Assembly (NCBI RefSeq): GCF_938028775.1
Contig: NZ_CALIZG010000005.1
Coordinates: 37,560 to 101,559, forward strand
Direction: 5' to 3'
Source of the DNA: Mogibacterium diversum_A
Lineage (GTDB): Bacteria; Bacillota; Clostridia; Peptostreptococcales; Anaerovoracaceae
DNA length: 64,000 nt
Part shown: one piece after another, positions 54,611 through 62,835 of the stretch
Layout of the letters: every line of letters starts with the position of its first letter
Position numbering within the stretch: position 1 is the stretch's first letter
Translations under genes and position numbers: made by a program
The notes under the pieces: model-generated
Database searches by the model: none
What the model was told of the DNA's origin: nothing
What the model saw: the letters and a program-made list of their open reading frames with translations, nothing else

Positions 54611-55651
54611 CTATTTAGGAACTACGAAACCCTTTCCTAGAGCATCGTCTGGATCGATGAACCAGGTAGCTTCTCCGCAGAGGTAGCCACCGCCTCTAAC
54701 CTGAGGAACGATTGCATCGAATTCGCCAACCTTTGTCTCGCTCTGAATCATGCCGTAGAACTTAGTTCCGATGAATGACTCATAAACGAACTCCTTACCA
54801 ACTGGAAGCTCACCAAGTGCATGGAGTAGGGACATCTTAGCTGATGTACCGGTTCCGCATGGGGATCTATCTAGCTGAGGATCTGCAGGGTCACCGAATA
54901 CTACGAGGTTGCGTAGGTCAGCATCTGGAGTATCAGTTGTTGAGTAGTTCTCAACTAGGTCAACAGATGTGATGTCTAGCTCTGGGTGCTGAACAGAAAC
55001 AGTCTCGTTAACCTTCTGAAGCATGAAACTTGAGAATCTTGTTAGGAAACCAGCTGTGTCAGGACCAACCTTGATACCAAAGTTCTTCTCTGTATCAACT
55101 AGAGCGAAGAAAGAACCACCGAAGCAAATGTCGTATACAACATCTTTGCCTTCGAACTCAATGTGAAGATCCTTCTTATATCTGAATGAAGGAACGTTAG
55201 TTAGAGTTACGCCAGTAACCTTTCCGTCTTTAACGTCAGCAACTGTCTTAATAATACCAGCAGGAGCTTCTAGAATAACCTCTGTCTGAGGCTCCTTCAT
55301 CTCCATTAGACCACCTTCAAGAATTGCAGTTACAACACCAATTGTGCAGTGACCGCACATGTTGAGGTATCCGCCTCCATCCATGAAGAATACACCGAAA
55401 TCAGCTTCTTTGTTGCAAGGCTCTACAACGAAAGCACCGAACATGTCGTGGTGTCCACGAGGCTCGAACATAAGAGCAGTTCTTACATAATCATAATGCT
55501 CTTCGAGATAGTGCTTTCTCTCGATCATTGTGTTACCTTCTGTCTCTGGGCAATCAAGAGCTACTCTGCAGTACTCACCTTCAGTGTGAGCCTCGATAGT
55601 TCTGATAGCATCAGTATACTTCTTGTAATCAATCTTAGCAGTTAGTGCCAT
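54611..55651 (-). CDS. prdF: Proline racemase
   Basis: A 346-residue proline racemase that interconverts L- and D-proline; D-proline is the substrate of proline reductase. The two catalytic cysteines are Cys99 (LNMCGHCTIG) and Cys265 (RSPCGTGTSAKM). A 4-hydroxyproline epimerase uses the same pair, but the prd context favours proline racemase. ATG at 55651 has AAGGAGG upstream. A minus-strand promoter and TAGGTGGCAA motif lie just before it. It is divergent from prdC. Confidence 0.95.
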   Translation of the reverse strand: MALTAKIDYKKYTDAIRTIEAHTEGEYCRVALDCPETEGNTMIERKHYLEEHYDYVRTALMFEPRGHHDMFGAFVVEPCNKEADFGVFFMDGGGYLNMCGHCTIGVVTAILEGGLMEMKEPQTEVILEAPAGIIKTVADVKDGKVTGVTLTNVPSFRYKKDLHIEFEGKDVVYDICFGGSFFALVDTEKNFGIKVGPDTAGFLTRFSSFMLQKVNETVSVQHPELDITSVDLVENYSTTDTPDADLRNLVVFGDPADPQLDRSPCGTGTSAKMSLLHALGELPVGKEFVYESFIGTKFYGMIQSETKVGEFDAIVPQVRGGGYLCGEATWFIDPDDALGKGFVVPK

Positions 55652-55693
55652 ATCATGTACCTCCTTAGGTTACATAAGTATAAAAATAAATAA

Positions 55694-55703
55694 TTGCCAC
55701 CTA
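55694..55703 (-). other. Shared motif TAGGTGGYAA near prd gene starts
   Basis: On the minus strand this site reads TAGGTGGCAA, just after the prdF promoter -10. The related TAGGTGGTAA occurs at 53988-53997 before the PrdA-like gene, and TTGCCACCTA (same motif, opposite orientation) at 60572-60581 before prdD. A common binding site is possible; this is inference from three matches. Confidence 0.3.
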
Positions 55704-55708
55704 AGTAA

Positions 55709-55737
55709 ACTATAGAGCAGTAAATATTAAAAGTCAA
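55709..55737 (-). promoter_or_regulatory. Promoter of prdF
   Basis: On the minus strand TTGACT (55732-55737) and TATAGT (55709-55714) are 17 bases apart, about 58 bases before the start codon. Confidence 0.6.
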
Positions 55738-55944
55738 TAATATAACAAATGCATATTACTAAAATTAATACACGGATAGTATGAGCATTAGTTCAAATGC
55801 ACTGAAATCATCTTGTTTTAACGAAAATGTTGTGAATTGATTATCAAGAAAATTCAATAAAGTTTTGGTATCGATAGAAATTAATGATTAAAATATGTGG
55901 TCAAAAAAGCAGATATTGTATAACAAAGGATGAGATATGACAGA
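55738..55944. other. AT-rich spacer of the prdF-prdC divergent region
   Basis: The gap from 55652 to 56118 holds 467 bases without a gene. This part, beyond the prdF promoter, is AT-rich and shows no coding potential or clear signal on either strand; it separates the prdF promoter from the dyad at 55945. Confidence 0.5.
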
Positions 55945-55977
55945 AGATTATCTATTGAAAAACTCAATAGATAATCT
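55945..55977. promoter_or_regulatory. 14-bp dyad upstream of the prdC promoter, candidate activator site
   Basis: AGATTATCTATTGA (55945-55958) and TCAATAGATAATCT (55964-55977) are perfect inverted arms around AAAAC, with no T-run behind. The centre is about 63 bases before the probable prdC transcription start, a usual activator distance. PrdR, the known proline-responsive regulator of prd genes, is a candidate; prdR is not in this window. Confidence 0.5.
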
Positions 55978-55988
55978 AACAATTATCA

Positions 55989-56017
55989 TTGAAATAAATA
56001 AATCGTTATGTTATCAT
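55989..56017 (+). promoter_or_regulatory. Probable sigma-A promoter of prdC
   Basis: TTGAAA (55989-55994), 17-base spacer and TATCAT (56012-56017), 101 bases before prdC. No good sigma-54 (-24/-12) element was found. Confidence 0.5.
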
Positions 56018-56118
56018 CAATCTAGAAAAGAGTGCGCATTACCTTTATTTGTGTGGCTTTTCGAACGATACGCATTAATGATTTGTAGAGTCAAAAATAT
56101 TTAAGGAGAGACTGTGTC

Positions 56119-57465
56119 ATGGAAAATTTGCAGATTTTGTTGAGACAGCATGTAGGTAAACCTTGTGCTCCAATTGTTAAAGTTGGTGACAAAGTTAAGA
56201 AGGGAACCCTCATTGCAGAACCAACAGGTCTCGGCGCAAATATCTTCTCTAGCGCTTACGGCGTTGTTGAAGAAATAACAGACGAGATGATTGTTATTAA
56301 GCCTGATGAAGAGCAGAAGGACGAGTTCGTTCCTATCGAAGAAGGAACTCCTCTTGAGATGGTTAGGGCTGCTGGAGTTGTAGGAATGGGCGGAGCTGGA
56401 TTCCCTACTGCAGTTAAGCTAGATGCTCATTTTGAGGATGGTGGTTACATCCTTGTAAATGCTTCTGAGTGTGAGCCTGGACTAAAGCACAACATTCAGC
56501 AGATAGAGGAAGAGCCAGAGAAGGTTATCCGCGGAGTTAAGCTCTGTATGGAAATCTCTGGAGCAGATAAGGCAATTATTGCTATTAAGAAGAAGAATCG
56601 TAAGGCTGTTGAAATCCTTGACGAATGTCTAAAGGATGAGCCAAACATCACAAGACATCTTCTAGCAGACATTTACCCAATGGGTGAAGAAAGAGCTGTA
56701 GTTAGAGAATGTCTCGGAATCGAGCTAGAGCCAAGCCAGCTTCCATCAGCTGCAAAGTCTGTTGTTATCAATAGTGAGACTTGCGCTAGAGTAGCTGAGG
56801 CTGTAGATGAGAGAAAGCCATCTTTCCTAAAGCACCTAACAGTAAGAGGTAAGCTCAACGGTGGACACGATGCTCACGTATTCATGGACGTTCCAGTAGG
56901 AACAAGCGTTGCTTCTCTAATTGAGAGAGCTGGCGGAATCGATGGTGAGTATGGCGAAATCGTAATGGGTGGTGCGTTCACTGGTAAGTCGACTACACTA
57001 GAAGCTCCTATCACTAAGACAACTGGAGCGATCCTAGTATCGATGCCGTTCCTAGATTTACATGGAGCTAACATGGGTATCCTAGTATGCGCATGTGGTG
57101 GCAACTATGAGAGAATGCAGGAGCTTTGCAAGAAGTACAATGCGAAAGAAGTTTCGCTTTGCTACTGCAAGCAGGCACAGGAGATGCCTAACGGCACAAG
57201 AAAGTGCGAGAGACCAGGAATCTGCCCAGGTCAGGTATCAAACAACCTACAGTTCAAGAAGGATAAGTGTGAGTACATAATTATCGGAAACTGCTCCGAC
57301 TGTTCGAACACTGTAATGGCTTCTGGTCCTAAGATGGGACTTAAGGTTCTACACCAGACAGACCACATCATGAGAGCTGTTGATCATCCACTATACAGAA
57401 CTTTAAGAGTTTCTAAGCAGGTTGATCAGGATCTTAACGTAGTAGATAACGTTGAGAACAACTAG
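56119..57465 (+). CDS. prdC: PrdC, RnfC-like electron-transfer protein of proline reductase
   Basis: A 448-residue RnfC-related protein. The RnfC-type core is seen at RAAGVVGMGGAGFPTAVKL and NASECEPGLKHNIQQI. The C-terminal part has cysteine-rich LVCACGGNYERM, CYCKQ, CERPGICPGQ and GNCSDCSNT. PrdC is thought to pass electrons to proline reductase and is a selenoprotein in some Stickland clostridia; here no in-frame UGA is present and Cys codons are used throughout. It is the first gene of the prdC-prdA-small gene-prdB run. Confidence 0.92.
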   Translation: MENLQILLRQHVGKPCAPIVKVGDKVKKGTLIAEPTGLGANIFSSAYGVVEEITDEMIVIKPDEEQKDEFVPIEEGTPLEMVRAAGVVGMGGAGFPTAVKLDAHFEDGGYILVNASECEPGLKHNIQQIEEEPEKVIRGVKLCMEISGADKAIIAIKKKNRKAVEILDECLKDEPNITRHLLADIYPMGEERAVVRECLGIELEPSQLPSAAKSVVINSETCARVAEAVDERKPSFLKHLTVRGKLNGGHDAHVFMDVPVGTSVASLIERAGGIDGEYGEIVMGGAFTGKSTTLEAPITKTTGAILVSMPFLDLHGANMGILVCACGGNYERMQELCKKYNAKEVSLCYCKQAQEMPNGTRKCERPGICPGQVSNNLQFKKDKCEYIIIGNCSDCSNTVMASGPKMGLKVLHQTDHIMRAVDHPLYRTLRVSKQVDQDLNVVDNVENN

Positions 57466-57480
57466 TTGATATTTAATCCG

Positions 57481-57512
57481 AGCGCTTCATGTGCCCGATC
57501 GCATGGAGCACT
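57481..57512 (+). other. Hairpin in the prdC-prdA gap
   Basis: CTTCATG (57485-57491) pairs with CATGGAG (57502-57508), one G-U pair, with further imperfect pairs outside. No T-run follows. It could be an mRNA processing or stability element that sets the prdA level relative to prdC. Confidence 0.35.
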
Positions 57513-57575
57513 GACGGAATAAATATATAAAATTTTGCATTTGCAAAGGCAATATTTTCAAGGAGGAAGATCGAT

Positions 57576-59435
57576 ATGTCAATCACAGCTGAAACAGCTA
57601 AACAACATGCGAACGACCCAGCGGTACTATGCTGCAGAGCAGAAGAGGGAACTGTTCTTGAGCCAGCTAACTTCGAAGATCCAGCAATTTTCCCAGATCT
57701 AATTGATTCTGGTCTGCTGAATATCGATGGAGCTCTCAAGCTCGGTCAGGTACTAAACGGATCGAAACTAACTAAAACTGTTGATTCTTTAACTCCAATC
57801 ACAGCAGATATCGTTGATAAGTACGATGCTGATGAGGTTGCAGAGGAAGAGGCACCAGTTGCTGAGGCTGAGGAGGCTCCAGCTGCAGTAGCAGCTCCAG
57901 TAGCTCCAGCAGTAGCAGCAGCAGGAACAATTAAGCTACACATCGGAGAGGGAAAGAACATCGACATCGAGCTCCCAGCAGGACTTGGTGGCGGCGTTGT
58001 AGCTCCAGCTCAGGCAGTAGCAACAGCAGCTCCAGCAGTAGCAGCAGCTCCAGTTGAAGAGCACACTGAAACTGTTCTAAGAGAGATGACAAGAAAGCAC
58101 TACAAGATCAACAAGGTTGTTCTTGGAGACGAGACTAAGATTGAGGGAGATACACTCTACGTTCGTAAGAGCGCAGCTACAGAGGGTGCAGCAGAGCAGA
58201 AGCTTGTTCAGTCCCTAGAGCTTAGCCTAATCACACCAGATAATTACCACGTATACACAGAGACAGTAATGGACATCCAGCCAATCGCTACAAAGGAAGA
58301 CTCCGATATGGGTCTTGGTGAGGGCGTAACAAAGGTTCTCGATGGCGTTGTAATGGTTGTAACTGGTGTTACAGAAGAAGGTGTTCAGGTTGGTGAGTTC
58401 GGTTCATCCGAAGGTTACATCGACGAGAACATGATGTGGGGTCGTCCAGGTGCTGTTGATAAGGGTGAGATCATGATCGTTGCTCACGCTGTTATCGACA
58501 ACCTGAAGAACATGGAAAGACCAGGACCTATCGCAGTTCACACTGCTGTAGACCACGTAGTTTCTGAAATTAGAGAAGCTATGAAGAGAGACCTTAAGGA
58601 TGTTACTCCATCTGAGGAGCAGACACTTAAGCAGACAAGACACCCTGGAAAGAAGAAGGTTGTTATTGTTAAGGAAATCATGGGACAGGGTGCTATGCAC
58701 GACAACTTCCTATTCCCTAACGATCCTGTAGGCGTACTTGGAGCTAAGCCAAACGTTGACCTAGGTAACGTTCCAGTAATGGCTAACCCACTCGAGGTAC
58801 TCGATGGCTGCATCCACGCTTTAACTTGTATCGGACCTGCTTCAAAGGAAATGTCCAGACACTACTGGAGAGAGCCACTAGTTGTTGAGGCTGTACACGA
58901 TGAGGATATCGACGTAGTAGGCGTTATCTTCGTTGGATCACCTCAGGCTAACTCCGACAAGTTCTACGTATCCAGAAGACTTGGTCAGATGGTTGAGTCC
59001 ATGGGCGTTGACGGTGCATTCGTTACAACAGAAGGATTCGGAAATAACCACGTTGACTTCACTTCCCACATCGAGCAGATTGGTAAGAGAGGAATTCCAG
59101 TTGTTGGATTCTCATTCTGTGCTGTACAGGGTGCTCTCGTAACAGGAAACAAGTACTGCGACGCAATGGTAGACAACAACAAGTCCATGTCCGGAATTGA
59201 GAACGAGGTTCTCGCTTGCAACACTCTCTGCACAGAGGATGCTATCCGTGGACTTGCTATGCTGAAGGCTAAGATGGCTGGTGAAGAGATTAAGGCTCCA
59301 GAGAGATCATACAACGTAAACGTTAAGAACAACAACGTTGAGCTCATCGAGAAGGCTACTGGCAATAAGATTGATCTAGTAGAGAACGAGCAGTCACTTC
59401 CAATCAGTGAGAAGAGAAAGGAAAAGTACGACTAA
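57576..59435 (+). CDS. prdA: D-proline reductase proprotein PrdA
   Basis: The 619-residue precursor of the pyruvoyl-dependent D-proline reductase, which converts D-proline to 5-aminovalerate at the membrane-linked end of Stickland fermentation. It would self-cleave between Thr417 and Cys418 (HALTCIGPASKE), giving the larger N-terminal chain and a C-terminal chain whose Cys becomes the pyruvoyl group (known for the family). Domains: residues 1-85 cysteine-containing N-terminal domain (LCCRAEEG), Ala/Pro-rich linkers at about 91-116 and 139-161 around a small KLHIGEGKNIDIELP unit, a catalytic core, and the C-terminal chain. Ribosome-binding site AAGGAGGA. Linkers of this kind suggest flexible movement. 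Confidence 0.97.
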   Translation: MSITAETAKQHANDPAVLCCRAEEGTVLEPANFEDPAIFPDLIDSGLLNIDGALKLGQVLNGSKLTKTVDSLTPITADIVDKYDADEVAEEEAPVAEAEEAPAAVAAPVAPAVAAAGTIKLHIGEGKNIDIELPAGLGGGVVAPAQAVATAAPAVAAAPVEEHTETVLREMTRKHYKINKVVLGDETKIEGDTLYVRKSAATEGAAEQKLVQSLELSLITPDNYHVYTETVMDIQPIATKEDSDMGLGEGVTKVLDGVVMVVTGVTEEGVQVGEFGSSEGYIDENMMWGRPGAVDKGEIMIVAHAVIDNLKNMERPGPIAVHTAVDHVVSEIREAMKRDLKDVTPSEEQTLKQTRHPGKKKVVIVKEIMGQGAMHDNFLFPNDPVGVLGAKPNVDLGNVPVMANPLEVLDGCIHALTCIGPASKEMSRHYWREPLVVEAVHDEDIDVVGVIFVGSPQANSDKFYVSRRLGQMVESMGVDGAFVTTEGFGNNHVDFTSHIEQIGKRGIPVVGFSFCAVQGALVTGNKYCDAMVDNNKSMSGIENEVLACNTLCTEDAIRGLAMLKAKMAGEEIKAPERSYNVNVKNNNVELIEKATGNKIDLVENEQSLPISEKRKEKYD

Positions 59436-59464
59436 TCTTTGCTTACGAAAGGTAGATATTACAG

Positions 59465-59734
59465 ATGAATTACGGAGATAAGATAATCAAAGTTGAGGGA
59501 GTCATTACAGAGGTTCATGACGGGGGAATCTGCGTAGACATTAAAGGTCGATTAGGTGAACTCAAGGTGCCTATGAGAATGGTAATCTCTGATTATCCGC
59601 TAAAGGTCGGACAGACGGTCGCTTGGAATATGAGCTTCATAGAACAAGAAGGACCAGAAGTTAACGAGAAGTACGTAAGTAATATCGACATTCTAAACAG
59701 ACGTCGTGCTGAATACGCTGAAAAGCACAAATAA
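59465..59734 (+). CDS. Small conserved protein of the prd cluster
   Basis: An 89-residue protein with a beta-rich, OB-like appearance (IIKVEGVITEVHDGGICVDI). It resembles the small CBO2463/CBO2479-type proteins encoded with proline reductase genes in other clostridia; I make that link from memory and with limited confidence. It lies between prdA and prdB, in the same direction, so it is probably needed for the reductase, perhaps in assembly. No catalytic residue pair is obvious. Confidence 0.6.
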   Translation: MNYGDKIIKVEGVITEVHDGGICVDIKGRLGELKVPMRMVISDYPLKVGQTVAWNMSFIEQEGPEVNEKYVSNIDILNRRRAEYAEKHK

Positions 59735-59752
59735 CTAAGGAGGAAAAGACAA

Positions 59753-60478
59753 ATGAGTATGACAGTTGTAAAAGGCTTACAATCTGAAATATTTGTTCCT
59801 ATTACACCTAAGTCAGTATTTACACCAGTAACTAAGCCTCTCAATGAGATGACAGTTGCTCTTGCTACTGCTGCAGGTGTACACGTAAAGACAGATAAGA
59901 GATTTAACCTCGCTGGAGACTTCACTTGGAGAAAGGTTCCAGATGATGTTCCATCAAGCGAGCTAATGGTAACACACGGTGGATACGATAACTCTGACGT
60001 AAATAAGGACATCAACTGCATGTTCCCTATCGACAGACTTCACGAGCTAAGAGAAGAAGGCTTCATCAAGGCTTGTGCACCTACACATGCTGGATTCATG
60101 GGTGGTGGTGGAAACATCGAAAAGTTCACTAACGAGACAGGTCCAGAAATTGCTCAGATGCTTAAGGATGAAGGCGCAGATGCTGCAATCCTAACAGCTG
60201 GATGAGGAACTTGCCACCGCTCTGCAACAATCGTGCAGAGAGCAATCGAGGAAGCAGGAATTCCTACAGTAATTATCGCGGCACTTCCACCAGTTGTAAG
60301 ACAGGCTGGATCTCCACGTGCAGCTGCTCCTATCGTACCTATGGGCGCTAACGCAGGTGCTCCTAACGACGTAGAGATGCAGACAGCTATCGTAAAGGCT
60401 ACTCTAGAGCTTCTCGAGACAATCGAGACTCCAGGAAAGATCGTTCCACTACCTTACGAGTATCACGCTGTAATCTAG
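59753..60478 (+). CDS. prdB: D-proline reductase selenoprotein PrdB (Sec at UGA 60203)
   Basis: The selenocysteine-containing subunit, 241 residues if the in-frame TGA at 60203-60205 is read as Sec151. The surrounding residues are AAILTAG-Sec-GTCHRSATIV, the conserved catalytic site in which Sec attacks D-proline. An open frame of 89 codons with strong family similarity continues beyond the TGA to TAG 60476-60478. A hairpin typical of a SECIS lies directly downstream. PrdB partners PrdA. AAGGAGG is nine bases before the start. Standard gene callers would split this gene into two frames. Confidence 0.96.
60220..60240 (+). promoter_or_regulatory. Bacterial SECIS-type hairpin of prdB
   Basis: CTCTGCA (60220-60226) pairs with TGCAGAG (60234-60240) around a 7-base loop, 14 bases after the Sec UGA. 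SelB-dependent readthrough needs such a hairpin close behind the UGA. Confidence 0.75.
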
Positions 60479-60511
60479 TTCTAAATTAAATAGGACATCG
60501 GAAACGAAGAC

Positions 60512-60539
60512 GGGGCAGATTTATATCTGCCCCTTTTTT
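60512..60539 (+). terminator. Terminator after prdB
   Basis: GGGGCAGAT (60512-60520) pairs with ATCTGCCCC (60525-60533), followed by TTTTTT. It splits prdC-prdB from prdD-prdE. Confidence 0.9.
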
Positions 60540-60655
60540 CTAAAGTATGTTCGAGAAATTCTTAACATATTTTGCCACCTACCAAATGAGAATGATCGAA
60601 CAGGCTAGTATTTATTAATTATATTTTACAGAAGCTAAAGTATTGAGGTATGCAT

Positions 60656-61423
60656 ATGAGTGTACAGGAAATTGATTTGAGAAGACTTGTCATTAAGGCT
60701 TTTCATATGAATGAGGTTGAGATGGGTGACCACAATAGCGTTGGGTATAACGGTGTGATGACCGTATCCAAAGATATTATCCCATCACTTCTTGAAAAAT
60801 ATGAAACACTTGATAATATAGATATTCAGGTAATTAAGCCGAGAGATCATGATAGATGGACTAATACTATCATGGATATCATCCCTATATCGGCAAAGGT
60901 GCTAGGAAAATGTGGAGAAGGTATAACTCATACATTAACAGGTGTATATGTGATGCTTACTGGTGTTGATACTGAAGGTAAGCAGACACACGAGTTTGGA
61001 TCTTCAGAAGGTAAGCTTAGCGAACAGTTAGTTCTTGGCAGAGCTGGTACACCAGGTGAAGATGACTATATTATCTCCTTTGATGTTACCTTTAAAAAGG
61101 ATATGGGACAGGAAAGACACGGCTGCCTAGAAGCTCATCAGGCTTGTGATGAATTTATTCAGATATACAGAGAGCTGATGAAGAAATTTGACGGAAATAA
61201 AGCTACAGAGCGTCATGAGTACCATGACATCGCAAGGCCAGGGCAGAAAAAGGTGCTAATTATCAGGCAGGTTGCTGGTCAGGGCGCTATGTACGACACA
61301 TATCTGTTCCCAGATGAGCCATCCGGCGCTCATGGTGGACGTTCTATTATAGAGATGAACAATATGCCTGTCTTCTTAACTCCAAATGAGTACAGAGACG
61401 GTGCTATCCGTTCAATGCAGTAA
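60656..61423 (+). CDS. prdD: PrdD, PrdA N-terminal-chain-like cluster protein
   Basis: A 255-residue protein matching the N-terminal (large) chain core of PrdA, from HMNEVEMGDHNSVGYNGVM through TGVDTEGKQTHEFGSSEGK to the end at NMPVFLTPNEYRDGAIRSMQ. This end aligns with PrdA just before its cleavage site (Thr417). ATG 60656 is chosen since GAGG is 7 bases upstream; an ATG at 60650 is in frame but too close. It lacks PrdA's N-terminal domain and the Sec partner motif. Known prd clusters contain PrdD; its role is not settled. Confidence 0.85.
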   Translation: MSVQEIDLRRLVIKAFHMNEVEMGDHNSVGYNGVMTVSKDIIPSLLEKYETLDNIDIQVIKPRDHDRWTNTIMDIIPISAKVLGKCGEGITHTLTGVYVMLTGVDTEGKQTHEFGSSEGKLSEQLVLGRAGTPGEDDYIISFDVTFKKDMGQERHGCLEAHQACDEFIQIYRELMKKFDGNKATERHEYHDIARPGQKKVLIIRQVAGQGAMYDTYLFPDEPSGAHGGRSIIEMNNMPVFLTPNEYRDGAIRSMQ

Positions 61424-61435
61424 GGAGGTGCTGAT

Positions 61436-61918
61436 ATGGGAATTGGTCCTTCAACAAAAGAAACAAGCTTACATCACTTTAGAGATCCATTAGTAGATAT
61501 CGTCGGTTCGGATTCGGGTATTGATCTAATGGGAGTTCTACTATTTGGTACGTCTGATGATAACAAGGAGAAACTCAGAAACAGCAAACGCGCTGCAATT
61601 ATGGCAGAAGGGATGAGAGCTGATGGGGTAATCCTTACATCCGATGGATGGGGAAACAGCGACGTAGACTATACGAACTGCGTTGAGGAGCTCGGAGAGA
61701 TGGGCATTCCAATGTCCGGACTCAACTTCAGCGGAACGATGGCTACTTTCGTAGTTGAGAATGAGTATTTACAGAATAACATCGTAGATATTAATAAGAA
61801 TCCAGAGGGTCTTGAATCTAACATTGTTGGTGAGAACAACATGACAGCGGACGATGTTAAGAAGGCACTTATGATTCTGAAAATACGCATGAAGGAAAAA
61901 GAACTCAAAAATAGATAG
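61436..61918 (+). CDS. prdE: PrdE, PrdA C-terminal-chain-like cluster protein
   Basis: A 160-residue protein matching the C-terminal (small) chain of PrdA. It begins MGIGPSTKETSLHHFRDPL, aligned with CIGPASKEMSRHYWREPL of PrdA, so Met stands where the pyruvoyl-forming Cys418 lies; it therefore cannot form a pyruvoyl group. The core DGWGNSDVDYTNCVEELGEMG corresponds to PrdA TEGFGNNHVDFTSHIEQIG. AAGGAGG is upstream and it starts 12 bases after prdD. PrdD and PrdE probably form a PrdA-like pair of unknown role. Confidence 0.85.
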   Translation: MGIGPSTKETSLHHFRDPLVDIVGSDSGIDLMGVLLFGTSDDNKEKLRNSKRAAIMAEGMRADGVILTSDGWGNSDVDYTNCVEELGEMGIPMSGLNFSGTMATFVVENEYLQNNIVDINKNPEGLESNIVGENNMTADDVKKALMILKIRMKEKELKNR

Positions 61919-61953
61919 TAAGACGTGGTTATCACTAATATGATATAATAGCG

Positions 61954-61991
61954 ACAAGGGATGACGGACAATTCCGACATCTCTTGTTTTA
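61954..61991 (+). terminator. Terminator after prdE
   Basis: An extended imperfect stem from ACAAGGGATG (61954-61963) to CATCTCTTGT, loop ACAATT, followed by TTTT. Confidence 0.75.
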
Positions 61992-62113
61992 TAGTTATGA
62001 ATAATAATAAAGGGCTGTACAGTTGATTAGTAACAGACTATTTATAAGACTAATATGAGGAGAAGGAGATAAAGCGGGAGCCGATACTTCGTAAATGGCT
62101 ATACCGCCATAAT

Positions 62114-62710
62114 ATGAGTCATATGAGAAATCCAAATAGACAGGCGGCAAAGAGGCGTGCTGCACAATCAGAGAATTCAGACACTATACTAATCTATAAT
62201 TCTAGCAATGGTGCCACAGAGAAGTATGCAGAATGGATAGCAGAAGCACTGGACTGCGACGTGATGAAATATTCACGTGCTAAGCTAGGGTATACTTCGA
62301 TGTATAAAAATATAATATTTGGCAGCTGGATTAGAGGTGGTGAGATAACACGCTTTAATATGCTTCGTGCAAACCTATCAAATTTTGGTATAGATAACAA
62401 TAACCTAATCGTATTTGCAACGGGTATTATTGAGCCGACTGATGAGTATAGAACCTTTGTAAAGGGACTTAATGGTTGTAAACATTTGCCAGATGATTGT
62501 TTTTATATGCTTCCAGGAAAATATAATTCAAAAGATTGCAAGAGCGCAGACAAGATTGCACTCAAAGCTATGGGGGAAAAGATATTTGTTCCAGTCCGTG
62601 ATGATCAAGTTCAAAATGCAAAGGAAAGATTTGAAAATGGCTATGACGGAATTGATCATGGGGCGATTCTCCCTATCCTTGAGAAGGTGCGTGAATTTAG
62701 GGGAGCGTAG
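62114..62710 (+). CDS. Flavodoxin-domain protein
   Basis: A 198-residue protein with a flavodoxin-like fold: the FMN phosphate loop region is ILIYNSSNGATEKYAEWIAE after a basic, probably disordered N-terminus (NPNRQAAKRRAAQSEN), with further alpha/beta repeats. ATG 62114 has no Shine-Dalgarno; AAGGAG at 62063-62068 is far upstream and a small hairpin (ATGGC/GCCAT, 62095-62110) precedes the start. Its placement after prdDE suggests an electron-transfer role near the reductase, which is inference. Start could also be ATG 62123. Confidence 0.75.
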   Translation: MSHMRNPNRQAAKRRAAQSENSDTILIYNSSNGATEKYAEWIAEALDCDVMKYSRAKLGYTSMYKNIIFGSWIRGGEITRFNMLRANLSNFGIDNNNLIVFATGIIEPTDEYRTFVKGLNGCKHLPDDCFYMLPGKYNSKDCKSADKIALKAMGEKIFVPVRDDQVQNAKERFENGYDGIDHGAILPILEKVREFRGA

Positions 62711-62835
62711 ATATAAAAGGTTCTGTGATACAGAAATTAGTAGATACAGAAATGCTGTAATTGAGTGAGTACGAAGCTGAAAGATGACAGATGATAGATC
62801 CTAAAGATTGGCAGGTAATAATATTAAGTATATAA

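Noticed and set aside
55652..56118. Sigma-54 promoter for prdC or prdF
   Set aside because: I looked for TGGCAC-N5-TTGC on both strands. The best match, TGGC near 56055, lacks the -12 GC. Sigma-A-like promoters fit better.
59753..60205. prdB as a truncated pseudogene
   Set aside because: The stop is a UGA in the conserved selenocysteine site, the frame continues with family similarity, and a SECIS-like hairpin follows.
60656..61918. prdD/prdE as a broken prdA copy
   Set aside because: Each has a good ribosome-binding site, the split matches the maturation site, and prdD/prdE occur in known prd clusters.
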